DNA from: Whitmania pigra
Lineage: Eukaryota > Annelida > Clitellata > Hirudinida > Haemopidae
Length of the DNA: 64,000 nt
Assembly (NCBI GenBank): GCA_021613335.1
Contig: JAJTWR010000347.1
Location: 58,501-122,500, forward strand
Direction of reading: 5' to 3'
Shown: positions 23,721 through 35,500 of the stretch, piece by piece
Numbering within the stretch: position 1 is the first letter of the stretch
Layout of the letters: each line of letters starts with the position of its first letter
Position numbers and translations under genes: made by a program
The notes under the pieces: generated by a model
Told to the model about the DNA's origin: nothing
Seen by the model: only the letters and a program-made list of their open reading frames with translations
The model's database searches: none

Positions 23721-23967
23721 TTTTGACACATTTGATTCTTGAAAAATCTCTGACTTGATCTCTGTGGTAGTAATGAACTGATAAACATTGATATTGGTTT
23801 GTGTGAAAACAAATTGTCCTCCAAAGTTGATAACATGAACATTAATTAAAGGTTCTAGTCTAATTTTTTTCACTTAATAAAATGTCACAAAACCGAAATT
23901 TGTTGACTTGATAGTAATTATTATAATAATATAACGATGTTATGTTTATTTACAAAACGTAATATGC

Positions 23968-24052
23968 GTCAGGGGCACTTTGTGATGGTGCAGGCTGGGT
24001 TGCGAACACAGGTACTGTGGACGGCCCATAAACTCGGTCGCTTTTACCGTCC
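23968..24052 (-). mobile_element. SINE copy, reverse orientation
   Basis: The reverse complement reads GGACGGTAAAAGCGACCG, then TGTGTTCGCAACCCAGCCTG, matching the core of the copies at 7150 and 55765, including the box-B-like GTTCGCAACC. Confidence 0.5.
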
Positions 24053-24771
24053 CTTCACTCTGAACCAACTTTCATATCATTGCGAGATTCCTTGAACTCT
24101 TTGCCTTGAACCCTTTTGGACTTTTTTGATTGTAAATGATAAATGATTGTTGTTGTTGTGTTTAAGTTTAATAAATGCCACAAGAGAGAGTGAGTAAGTT
24201 GAAGGATTTTAGTGCAGGTTAGCTCATTAGGCTGCATTCAAGCATTTGTTTGCAATGACATAGGTGATGTGTCGTTTGCAAGTTATGAAACGGACATTAA
24301 TCAACATATGCAAAACAAAAACAAGAAGTAGGTTATCCGACAGTTTCTCTGTAGAATGCACAGAATATGAAAAGTCCAGATATGTAAACAATAGATTTTA
24401 TATATTTGTAATTTATTGTAAATGACTGCTTATTGTATGTACCTTGTCACTCCTCTTAATAATAATAAGGCTAATCATTTTTTTACTTTTTAATTGCAGT
24501 TTAATGGGCAATAATTTCTAACGGAACAGGCATTGCTTAAATTCCGACAATTTTATTATAAACATATTTTAAGGACATTTAGAAACGGATAAGTTATTGT
24601 GTGAACGGATTATTAAATTATTTTGTGATATTTTTAAACTAGAAAATATATTTACTTATCGTATTTTAGTCGCGTTTAAATTTTAAAACAAAGGCAAAAA
24701 TTTCATATCTTCCGAGACATTCAGGTGATTGTGAACGGTTTTTTCTCTAGTTTTTCAACATTGTCGGAAAT

Positions 24772-27000
24772 ATGAGAAATTTAATTAATCTTTTTAGCTC
24801 TTGCTCGCATCGTATTCGTTACAAGACGTTTAGTAGCGCACGACCAAGATTTTTATTTCCTGCAAAACGGGATAATGTCAAATTCAGTAGCGTTTCAAAT
24901 CTTAAACGCTTCGGAGCAGTGACTTCTCTTGGCTTCATATCAGTTTGCATTCACAACGATCCGAGGGAATTGCGTGAGTATTTCAATTTAAAAATTCCAG
25001 ATGTTAAAAGAATCTTATTTTAATATGCCGTTGCAGATAAAAAGCTCTTCCGCTATTCACGGCTTGACAGAGGGGAAGATATAAAGAGGTATTGTACAAA
25101 TTAATGTAATCCATAATAGTTTGCCAATCTCCGCAATAGGCCTGTTCCTTTTCAGATTGCACTCTTGTGGCAACAATTGATTCAGACAATTTTATGTTAT
25201 TTTCCTGTTTTAGATTGGTATCGTCGAGTGCGATAGATGTCAACGATAGACACGAATTAGGATGGACTTGCCTTCATGTTGCAGTAGCGAAGAGGAACTT
25301 GAGGTTAGCTGCCTTCTATTGCAAAATAGACGATTTGAGTGTGCGCCACTCTTAGAAATTTCATTCACAGAAATATGAGACACTTAGAGCTGCATTGCGT
25401 ATTGATAAAGTTACTTAACTTTCTAGTACCGTAGAAATTCTATTAAAAGCTGGAGCTGATCCAAATAAAAGTTATGAATTCAGAAGGACAGAAGACGAAA
25501 GCTTAGATCAGAAACCACCTCATGGTTATATTCGATAAATTTATTGTGAAGTTCATTTAATTATAACACTTCCCTATTTGTTCAATTACAGAAATCATGT
25601 GTGAAGAAAATCACTTATGCCAAAGTTTGGATACACGCACAAACTTCAAAGGCTTTACCAGTCTTCATTTTGCGGTTTTTATGGGAAATGCAGAAATGGT
25701 CAAATGTTTGCTGGAAGCAGGTCGGAAGATGAGAAATTTATTAACTAGATTCTGTCTTCTGAACACATTTCAATAATTTTAAAATTAATTGTTTACTTTA
25801 TTGAAAGGTGCCGATCCATCTAAAAAAGATGAACAAGGCTTTACCCCTTCCAATTATACAAATGACCAGAATATTTTGGAACTGTTGAAAAGGAAAGAAG
25901 ATAGGGAAACCAGACAAGAGGTTGAGGATAAGTTTAGTGAAGATCGGAAACAAAAGGATGAACCTGAAGAGGCATCGGATATTGTGGTTGAACAAGGCAA
26001 ACAAATTTTCTGTAGTGAACAAAAGAAGGATATACAAGCGAAACTTGAAGAAGTGAATAAAACAGGCGAATTCAGAGAGGAAAAACCATTTGTAAGACAA
26101 AACCAGGAAATTGAAGATAGATTTGATGCCAAAGAAAGTGGAAATTTGGAACAAAATCAGAAGATTGCTGATGGAGTAAAAGTTCGGGATGTGCAACAAA
26201 TAGCGGAGTCGAGTAAATCCGAGAAAATAGGAAATCTGGAAGAGGATAAAGAAACAATGCCAGTCATTAATGAATCAAGTGATGAGGGTAAGATTAAAAC
26301 ATTGCAAGAGCCAAAGCCAGAAGTCACTGAAGTTGAATATAACCAGGGACATGAATCAGAAGAAATACAAAAGACCAGTGATTCAAAAACAGAGTATCTT
26401 GAAATTAAACAAGATAAGAAGATTGTCAGTGAACATGATTGTGAAGTGAAAACAGACTTGGTAGAGGAGCAAAAGTTGACAACCGAACCAACGCAGGAAC
26501 AAAAGCCACATGTTACTGAAGTTGAGGGTAACCAAAGGCAAGGAGCGGAAGAAATGCAGAAGACCAATGATTCAGAAGTTGAGGATCTCATTATTAAACA
26601 AGAAAACATAAAGATTGTCAGCGAACTTGACTGCGAAGTGAAAGCAGAATTGGTAGAGGAGCAAAAGCTGAAACCCATTGAATCAGAGTTGGTTGAAATA
26701 ACGGTTTATTCAGAAACAATAAAGGAACTAGATTACGCTGAACCTATGGACACGATACTCGTTGAAGAATGCCATAAAGTCTTTGCGAGCGAAGAATCAA
26801 CGAACCTTAGACAGTGCGATGAAATATCTGATGACAAAGTAGTAGTCCTTGAAGGATGGGAAAAGAGAGAATTTGAAGAAGAATATATCAGTGAACAGAT
26901 TGATGGCAAAAAAGCCTGGTATGAGAAGTCCTCAGTAAGATATACCGGTTACATTTTGATTGTAGCGAGTTTGTGTCTTCTTGGTATTAAGCCATTTTAG
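24772..27000 (+). CDS. AAA-less CLPB/SKD3-like ankyrin protein with acidic tail and C-terminal anchor (copy F)
   Basis: Six exons: 24772-24973, 25037-25088, 25214-25303, 25427-25524, 25592-25720, 25808-27000, giving 587 aa. The ankyrin half, its introns and about 350 bases of leader are nearly identical to copy A, so A and F are a recent duplicate pair at the two ends of the array. The tail is Glu/Lys-rich and contains two copies of a unit of roughly 55 residues (about 26310-26480 and 26500-26670) with VTEVExNQ, IKQ, KIVSExDCEVK and LVEEQKL. The last 60 residues differ strongly from copy A but still end in a hydrophobic segment (YILIVASLCLLGI). AATAAA at 27024-27029. The N-terminus and ankyrin order are those of CLPB without the ATPase. 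Confidence 0.8.
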
Positions 27001-27087
27001 TAACATTTGCTTTGGTTTAAAAAAATAAAGTTTTATTTCCCTTGGATGAATTTATTAGACTAATTAAATTTATTGACGATGGTAAAC

Positions 27088-28080
27088 AAACCACAAATAT
27101 TAAAACTAAGCAGCGATCATATACACGAAGCTAAAAGACCGAAAACCTTCTGAGTCAAATTCGGGCTTTTCTAAATGTCGTAAATTTTTATCTTACGTCA
27201 TTATTATTATAAATTATTTTATTATTAACAAATATTACAGATTAATTTATGGGACAGTGTACTTTTATATTTTTAGCGATCTTCTCGAAAAATGTCTGAA
27301 TTGTGGCTGACTTAAGTTAATTAACTCCACACTAAGCTTGACGTTCCGTTACACGTAAACCCAATTATGGCCGAGAATTTTAGAATAAATTTGATTCTTT
27401 TGTCTGATAAAATAATCAAGGATAATCACAACCCTAAATACAACTACCAGAGACACAGTCCTAGCCTCGAACCTCATCTACTAAAAATGTCGCAATACTC
27501 TGGATCAACAACTTAGAATCCAAGTTCCAATTTCACAGCCCATCAACAAAATTTAAGAAATATCTGCTCCACCGCATCATTCGCCAGGCTGCAGACTAAA
27601 CTTTTTAAACTTTTTAAGGAGTTCTCTCCTCCCACTCGCCACCTTATCTCGACCAGAGCATGAGCAACGCAACCGATGTCATCTCAACCAACAACATTTC
27701 AATCGACACCATCACCAGAGATTGAACTAGATTTCAAATGTGAAACAAAATGTTACGTATTTTTAAACGTGCTCAGGGCATAACGAAGCAAATTGAGAAA
27801 CCAAACGCAATAAGTGTCAAACTTTCTCGCAGAATGAAGTTCAACGAAGCGTCAAAAACATCGCCTCGACGATGATTACGGTTTCAAAATCCTGTTTTTC
27901 TCTTTTCAACTTGAAAATTCTTTTAAATAGTCAGCCGAGTCTTCAAAATGTCCTTCGAGACTTTTTTTTTCGTTTTGGCCGAATTTTTGCAACTCGCAAG
28001 AATCTGAAGTTAATAATTAACTGACGATGTCAATGTAATAATAAAAACACTACTACTAACAATATTAATAATAACGATAA
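27088..28080. repeat. Duplicated block, copy 2
   Basis: Collinear with 8133-9030 (see that entry). It begins about 60 bases after the poly(A) signal of gene F, whereas copy 1 begins in the 3' flank of the kinase. This supports an ancestral unit of ankyrin gene plus block, with the kinase and LINE inserted later into the first unit, or lost from the second. Confidence 0.65.
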
Positions 28081-28239
28081 TAAATATTTCGCCGATTACC
28101 GATGACACTCTATTTCTTGAAGATAAAAGCGCGGCGGGCCGATGCCTTCAGCGCTTGAACCTTTCTTCGTTCCAGAAGATAAGTTTTTTGCCGCCTAATG
28201 AGGGCAACAACACAAAATAAAATCAGTTGCAGATGACAG

Positions 28240-28380
28240 CGTCAACGGAAGGCGGCTGTGCAAAGTTTGGCCTCAGGAATCTTCGGCTGCCGACCGCCCG
28301 TGAATAACAGCTCGTCGGTGAACAACGACACGACCACAATCAAGGAAATGATTAGGGACAGGATTAAGAACAACCTCTGA
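28240..28380 (+). CDS. Possible orphan terminal exon, unknown protein
   Basis: After a GACAG acceptor-like site there is a 46-codon open frame ending in TGA (28378-28380). It reads SLASGIFGCRPPVNN, then a Ser/Asn/Thr-rich stretch and KEMIRDRIKNNL at the end. Its GC content is higher than the surroundings and resembles that of the TRIP12 exons. I found no convincing upstream exon, so it may be a relic. Not recognised. Confidence 0.25.
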   Translation, partial: RQRKAAVQSLASGIFGCRPPVNNSSSVNNDTTTIKEMIRDRIKNNL

Positions 28381-28399
28381 AGGTCATCAATCACTGTGC

Positions 28400-29508
28400 C
28401 ACTAACTGCAAACTTTTACAAAATAGTTTATACCAATCTGGTACCCATCCCCATTCTAAGGTCATAATAGCAATAATAATGATAATAATAATAATAATAA
28501 TAATAATAAAATAACATAAAGACAATATCTAAGTAACTGACATTCAGGATTAAAATCAGGAGGATTAATGTAATAAATATAATGTCATAATAATTTATCT
28601 GATGATTATCAATAACATAAGCACAGTCATAAATTACCAGGAAAAGGTTGGAATAAAATGGAAATATAGGCCAACAGGACTTCACGCATTAAAGCGAACC
28701 AATGAAATATGAGAACAGGTAGCAAAGATAACTACAGCTAAAATAACAATAATAATAAGTAAAATAATAATCATGATAATAGTAAAATAATAATAATAAT
28801 AAGGACAATACAAAGAACGAGTAATATTTAATGCAACGAAGACACCCAGAACAACCACAGTAATGAAGACACCCTTCTCATGCACAAACTCCGAACGTTA
28901 AAAACTTACAGCTTTAAAGTTTCGCACACCGATGGTGATGATGATGACGGTCGCACCGGTGACATCATTGATGCCAGGATGGGTTAAAAATAAATGGATC
29001 GCCAGCTAGTCTTACTCGAGCTCTCGATGCACGTCAGTGAATTTGCGACTGAATTCCCGATGAATGAGTCTCATCACGACACTCGACGAAACTTAGATGG
29101 AGTGCATCACCATACCAGAAGAGGTTCAATGAAAACAAAGTATTACATAACAGACCAAAAATGAGAACGGAGAACTTGGCAAATGATTGACGTTCTGCCA
29201 GAAACGTGTACATGCTGGTGCAATGCATTCCAAGCCCGGCTAGCTCGATTAATCGTACTCGTTAATTCCCGAAGGTGGACTTGATTGGACGACCACCAAC
29301 AGAATTAACCAATTGCCAATAGGTAATCAGCTAATAGCAAATTTCCCAGTAAAAGAAGGTACTTCAAATTCAAACGGAAGTTGCAAATCCTCGATCAACC
29401 CGACCGACTTGTAAACCTACACCACTCCACGAGGTGAAACAAATGTAATCGATTTATTCAAAAGGAAATATTATCATCACCACAAAAAGAGAACATGACG
29501 AGGCAGAA
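28400..29508. other. Intergenic between array and TRIP12
   Basis: No gene seen. It contains (ATA/TAA)n tracts at about 28460-28515 and 28740-28805, and the TRIP12 3' region. An AATAAA on the minus strand at 29458-29453 is the likely TRIP12 poly(A) signal. Confidence 0.5.
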
Positions 29509-32500
29509 TCAGGACAGGTGGAAGGACTTCTGGCCCTCTTGGGTGGCCAACAGGAGCTTTTCTTTCGTCACTTCGACGTTCGTGTATTCGGGAAGCTTGA
29601 AGTAGTTGACGCACGTCATGACCGAAGGAAGGTAGTTGTCGGGATTGTCGTTGTTCTCGACAGACTTTCTGACGATGGTCAGTGGTGGGTTGAGGCTCTT
29701 GAGACCTGAAGGTCAACAAAATTAGATATTAACTACCCTACTTTACTAATTAATTTCTGTAACAAATGATAAGTGCTAACTAAATTGAGTAACCAATAAA
29801 AAATAACCAATTACATAATTAATTAATCTAATGCCAAACTTAAGCAACTTAGTAAGCATCACGTTGGTGATATCAATGAATCACTCAGTCACCCCACTAA
29901 TGCTGTATCACCAATCAAAACTCACCTCCGACGGGCAGTTTAGGGGAACCGGTGGTGAATTGGACGAAGAGTCTCTGCTGCTCGGCATCGAACGAAGACA
30001 GGACTTGGAAGAGGAACCTGATCGGTTGGGAGTCCAGAGAGTAACCGTGGTCCACCCGGCAGCATTCTCCGAGATACCTCGTGCTCCACGGTTCGAAGTT
30101 GTTTCCGCAAAAGAGCATATCCATCTGGGTGTTTATGTTGGAATTTTAAACGTAGATCAATGATAGCAGTAAATTAAATTTAATAAAACACACGTGAATC
30201 TTACAAATTGGAGGAACAATCAGATTATTTAAGTCAGAAACTATAACTATAATTATACCGATAATAAATAATAATGAACAAAAATAATTATAAAGAATAA
30301 ATAATAAAAATTATGTTAATTAATAATTATATTAATTCTACAAATACCGACCTCTTCAGGATAGAACAATGACAACTGAGACATTGAGAAAATGGATTCA
30401 AATCCTTCCTTAAGTGCTTCCAGCTGCTTGCCTGGGCCTTCATGTAGCATCCAATGAACAAGAAGCTGCAATGAATAATTAATTAGATGATTAGTATTAA
30501 TAACTATAATATATAATGAGTAGCCAATCCTGGAAATGTGAAATAATTACAAAAATATTGAAGCTGTAGAGATGCTACAGACTCTAACCTAGACTATTTA
30601 ATATAAACTGCAACAATCAAAGAAAGACTCAAACAATTAAATTATAACTAAATTGTATTTAAATGCAGCTAGTAATAATAATAATAATAAATAAATAAAT
30701 AAATAAATAAATGCTAACCTTCAGATATTCTTCGATGTTGTTGAGGTTGAGCATAATATCTTTGCCACCTCTCTTCATCTCAATGTTGGGGAATCCAGGG
30801 AGGCAGAAGTCGATGCCGAGGTCGTCAAAACTGCACCCATCCACTGTGAGGCTGTTCAGGGCCAGATTGCGACTCTCGATTGTCTGATAATGGTTAATAA
30901 TTAATTAATATTCATTATTCATGAAATCCACAACTAGCTTGAATAACTTGGATGTTATCAATATCGACAAACTGCATCCACGACGAGGGTAGTATATCAT
31001 CTCATGAATATTAACAGCATGTGCTCACGTGTGATTGGTCGGCTTCAATCGTTTTCTTCTGCCTGAGTATGTCGAGGAGTTGCTGGACGAACTTTGAGAC
31101 CATCGGAAGGACACTGTCGAGGTCCGATAGGCTGAGGCTGTGCTTCGAGTTGTTTCCGGAGGCAGAGTTAAGCATCCACTTGAATAGGGATCTGCTCAGT
31201 GGGAGGTCCAGCTGAGGAATAATAATTAATTGTAATAATTAATTAATGGTATTATAATTTGCTAAATAATAGATGGCGAGTCTGAAATAAGTTCTAATAA
31301 TATGATAACTGACTGCAATTTTGAAGAAAGAAGAAACACTAGTAATAACAATAACATAATAATAATAATAATAATAACAATAATAATAATAATATAATAA
31401 TAATAATAAGAAGAAATTTTTCAATCAACAAACCATTCTGGAATCCATGAGAGCTTTAGCCATGAACTTTCCAAGAAACTTGAACTTTGACCTGATCTTG
31501 TTGACCTGCGCCGCCCTCACTGACTTATGTACGGGTGAAGGGAACAAGCCACAAGATGAGAACGTATACTTGGACTGAATGTCCTTCTTTGATTCTTTTT
31601 GAGAAGATTTTTTCAAGACTTTATAAATAGTGGTTTTGTAATCAATTATAATTATCACAATTGTTGATTTTATATTTTTCAAGACTTTTAAATCGTGGCG
31701 TTGTAATCAATTATAATTATCACAATTGTTGATTTTATAAAATGTCTTTAAAAATGTATAAATCATGGCAAAAGGTATTACAATGGTATTATTATCCTTA
31801 TCCATGGTTGTTGTATTAACAGATGGCAACAATTGCATCAATAATATTGCAATGCCTGATTACTCGTAAACAACATATGGCATATAACATATGGCAACAA
31901 TCTCATCAATAACATTGCAATGTAATTCCTGATTATGTGTCTCGTAAACAACGTGTTTTGTGTTGAATGATGTTGACAAGAATCCTCATCAACAAGACAA
32001 ACAACATTTCACGTGAACACGCTACAGCTACAGCTACGTTTGTATGTGCTGTTCTTAGAAACCCAAGCCAATGAAAACAAATACAAGAGTATGTGCGGAC
32101 TAAATCAGGGACAACATGATACCCACGTGTTTTCCAATGCATCACTTCATTGATGCAATCATGTCTGCCATTCACATTAGTAACATGAGACTAATGGACT
32201 GCATTAAATTATGATAGTTACTACAATAACAATTACAATTACTAACCATCTGCATTGGCAACTGGTTCCCCGTTCCAGAGTTCAAGGTCATGCCTCTGTA
32301 GTTCCTTCGACACCAAAGCATAAAATTCCATTGTCGGTCCGAGACCTGTACCGACCTGTTGCAGATGAGATTGGCATTATTATCATAACCATCACCAGTA
32401 TCATCATAACCATTATCATCCTCACTTCTACCATGGTCACCATAACCATTATCATCATCATAATCAATATCATCACCATCACAACCACAATCATCACCAC

Positions 32501-35500
32501 ATCATGACAGGTGTCATAGGCTTAACGATCATAATCATCATCATCTATCTTACCTCATTCTCATATTGAATCTCCAGCAATGCTTTGAAGTTGTTCATAT
32601 CACCGATGAGTTTTTCCGCCTGCTTGAGAATGTCGTCCCTCGATATCGTGGCCTAAAGCGTCCGTCAATCATTGTTATAATAAATTATCCAAAAACATTT
32701 ACTACGACCAATAGGCAGACTCCTAGAACCGCAAAACTCCGCCCACCTTTCTTCTCTCGAGCCTCGGCACCACCCTATCGTTGTTCTCGGAGCTGCTCCC
32801 TTGGTCCTGATTGGACTCCCTCTGCACTCGGTGCATGGCACGTTCCCGGTCGAAGGCCGTAGCATAGAAGAGAAGCTGTCTCGTCTCGAACGGCAGCAGG
32901 AACGAACTGGTGAGAATAATTGGTTATTTAATTAATATGTAACCAATAATAATAATTAAATAATTGGTTATTTAACTAATAAACAATTAACTTAATATGA
33001 TGGAGTCATCAATTAGACTAATTAACATCAAATATGGGATTAATTAAAAAATCAAAAATCAAAAGCTGCTCCATTCTTTTAGTAACAAGGCATTGTAATG
33101 ATATTAAGCATTAATTTGCAAACAACAACAACAAAATGAAAGAACATTGTGCACTCAACCAACCTGGTCCTTGCAATCTGTCCAAGCCAGGTTGGCAGGT
33201 TCCCTGTCATGATGGACAGGGGGTCTTGGAGCTGCCTGTTGGCCTTCGATGTCAACTTGCTGCTCAGGAACTCCTGATTTGCCAGTAACGAAGGAGCGTT
33301 CAGCTTCTGATTGGGGAATAGATAAATGTTAATTAGGTTAATTGCAATTAAGAACATTGTATTATTCTGATTACATAAATTACCATCAAATAAAATAGTA
33401 AAATACCCATGAATAATAATGGCAATAAGCCTCCTTAATAAGTTAACTAATATTAACATTATAATAATGCCCATTAACATAATAAAGTAAGTATAATTAG
33501 TAAATAATCCAAATAAAAATTATGTCCTTCATTTAAATAATTTCCACTGACCTCAAAAAGTACACCCCAATGCCTGCTGAGGGCATACATGATGTTGAGG
33601 AGGGGCAGGACCTTGAGAGAAGGGTCTTTGAAGGTTAAGGTCATTGAAGTGTGATGGTCAAGTGCTTGGTCCAATGATGAACATCTGCTGAGGTCCAACT
33701 CTGCAGGAAAATGTAAAATTAAATGAAGATTAACAAATTGATCAATTAACAAGAATCTATAAAAATGATTAATTGATATTAAATAATAACTTCCGATGCC
33801 AATGTCAAATATAACAGCAACATGTAATCCAACTCTGATGCAGTTTATAATGCAGTTGTTTCACAATGTGTACATAATAATAATAATAATAATAAGAATA
33901 ATAATAATAATAATAATAACAATAACATATATATTAATATTACATATGATTTAACATAAATTATCATTTTTATTAATTATAACCTTTTATAGCTTTCGAG
34001 CCTCCTTTGCCTTTCGACTTGTCAGTTTTCGTCTTCTTGGGACTTGCAACAACATCAGAAGCAGGAGTTTGCGAGGGCTTTGTGGATCCCTCGGTTACTG
34101 GTCTATAGCTGGAAATGAAATTAATAAATTAATTAATTAACATATATTGTCACTGCCAGTTGATATAATATTTGTATATATATATATATATATATGTAAT
34201 AATGACGTGTTATTGTAAATTGTTATTATTACATATATATTAATAGTACTATTACAACAAGTTATCCTTTACAATCACTCAACCATTCACATATTCCACG
34301 CATAATAAATAGTAAATGAAAACAAACAAAAACTCCAAAATTATGATGGACTCACGAGATAGTGTGCGTGTTGGTCCAGATGCAGTTAGCTCCGAAGGTG
34401 CTCTCCCAGTCGCCCTCCGTCTCGCCCTCCAGACCCTGCACAGCCCCGGCAGACCTACCCAGGGCCGAGTGGTTTCCGAACTGTCTGACGGCCTCGTAGA
34501 CGGTCATGTTGTATGGCAGGACGTGGTCGTTGAGGACGAATTCGATGGAGTGCGGTTGAACCGACTGCTGCTGTTGTGATGTGTTTTGATGACGGCGACT
34601 GGCATTGCCGGTGGTAGCAGGGGCGACGGTTGAAGTGGCGGAAGCGTTTTGGTGCGACGAGGTGGAGGGCATGCCGAGTCCCTCTTCGATCTCGTCGTCG
34701 CTGGCCTCCTCGTCATCTTCGTCGTCATCATCACCACTCTGCAAACCACGTACCATCTTAGTGTTAGGTGACATCAGTGATAATGGTAACGTATTACTCG
34801 CACATAACGAGTCACTTAATCATCATAAATAAAATACAATTATCATCAATTAACTGTTCGTGGTCACCCACCTGTCTGGCCTTAGCAAAGCCTCTCATGA
34901 GAAGGTACCTCTCAATGGCCTGCACCAGAGCCAATGGGTCAATCTTGACCGGTCCACCCTTCCACTGTTTCAACGTCGTGCATGACGGATGTCTCTGGAG
35001 ATTGCACTGGGAACAAGGAAAGTGTTGAGTGAGTAATTAGGTTAATGACATAGTTATGTCATAATTATAACAACAATGATATATGAGCTGACATAATAGT
35101 ATCAGAGATTCTGATTTATCTCAAGACATACGCCAATCATTGGAAGAGATGACTCACCTTGATCTGGTGTGTGTCGAAGAACCTGATGGCGTTGTTGCCT
35201 CCCCTCGTGAGGCTCGACCCGGCAGGTAGGTCATGAACTTTGACCTGAAACTGGAAGTCAAACATAGATATTAAATAAATTAACTTAATCATTAAAAAAG
35301 ATTAACACCGGCTATTGAGATACATTATTAATTACTAAAGCACATGACAATAACACAACAGTAGCAACAACAACAAACTTGTTCGAGATGATGGAAGCAG
35401 GCCATTAGTTTGACAACAATACTTTGGAAAGGTCTTGTGTCCATGCTATCCACGTTCAGAACCATCCTGCTGTCTGTCACCTTGAGGGAAAAATGATACG

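Noticed and set aside
1..27030. A hidden AAA+ (Walker A/B) domain downstream of any ankyrin gene
   Set aside because: I looked through the frames between and after the genes and found no Clp ATPase motifs. The space between copies is filled by repeats, the kinase and leaders.
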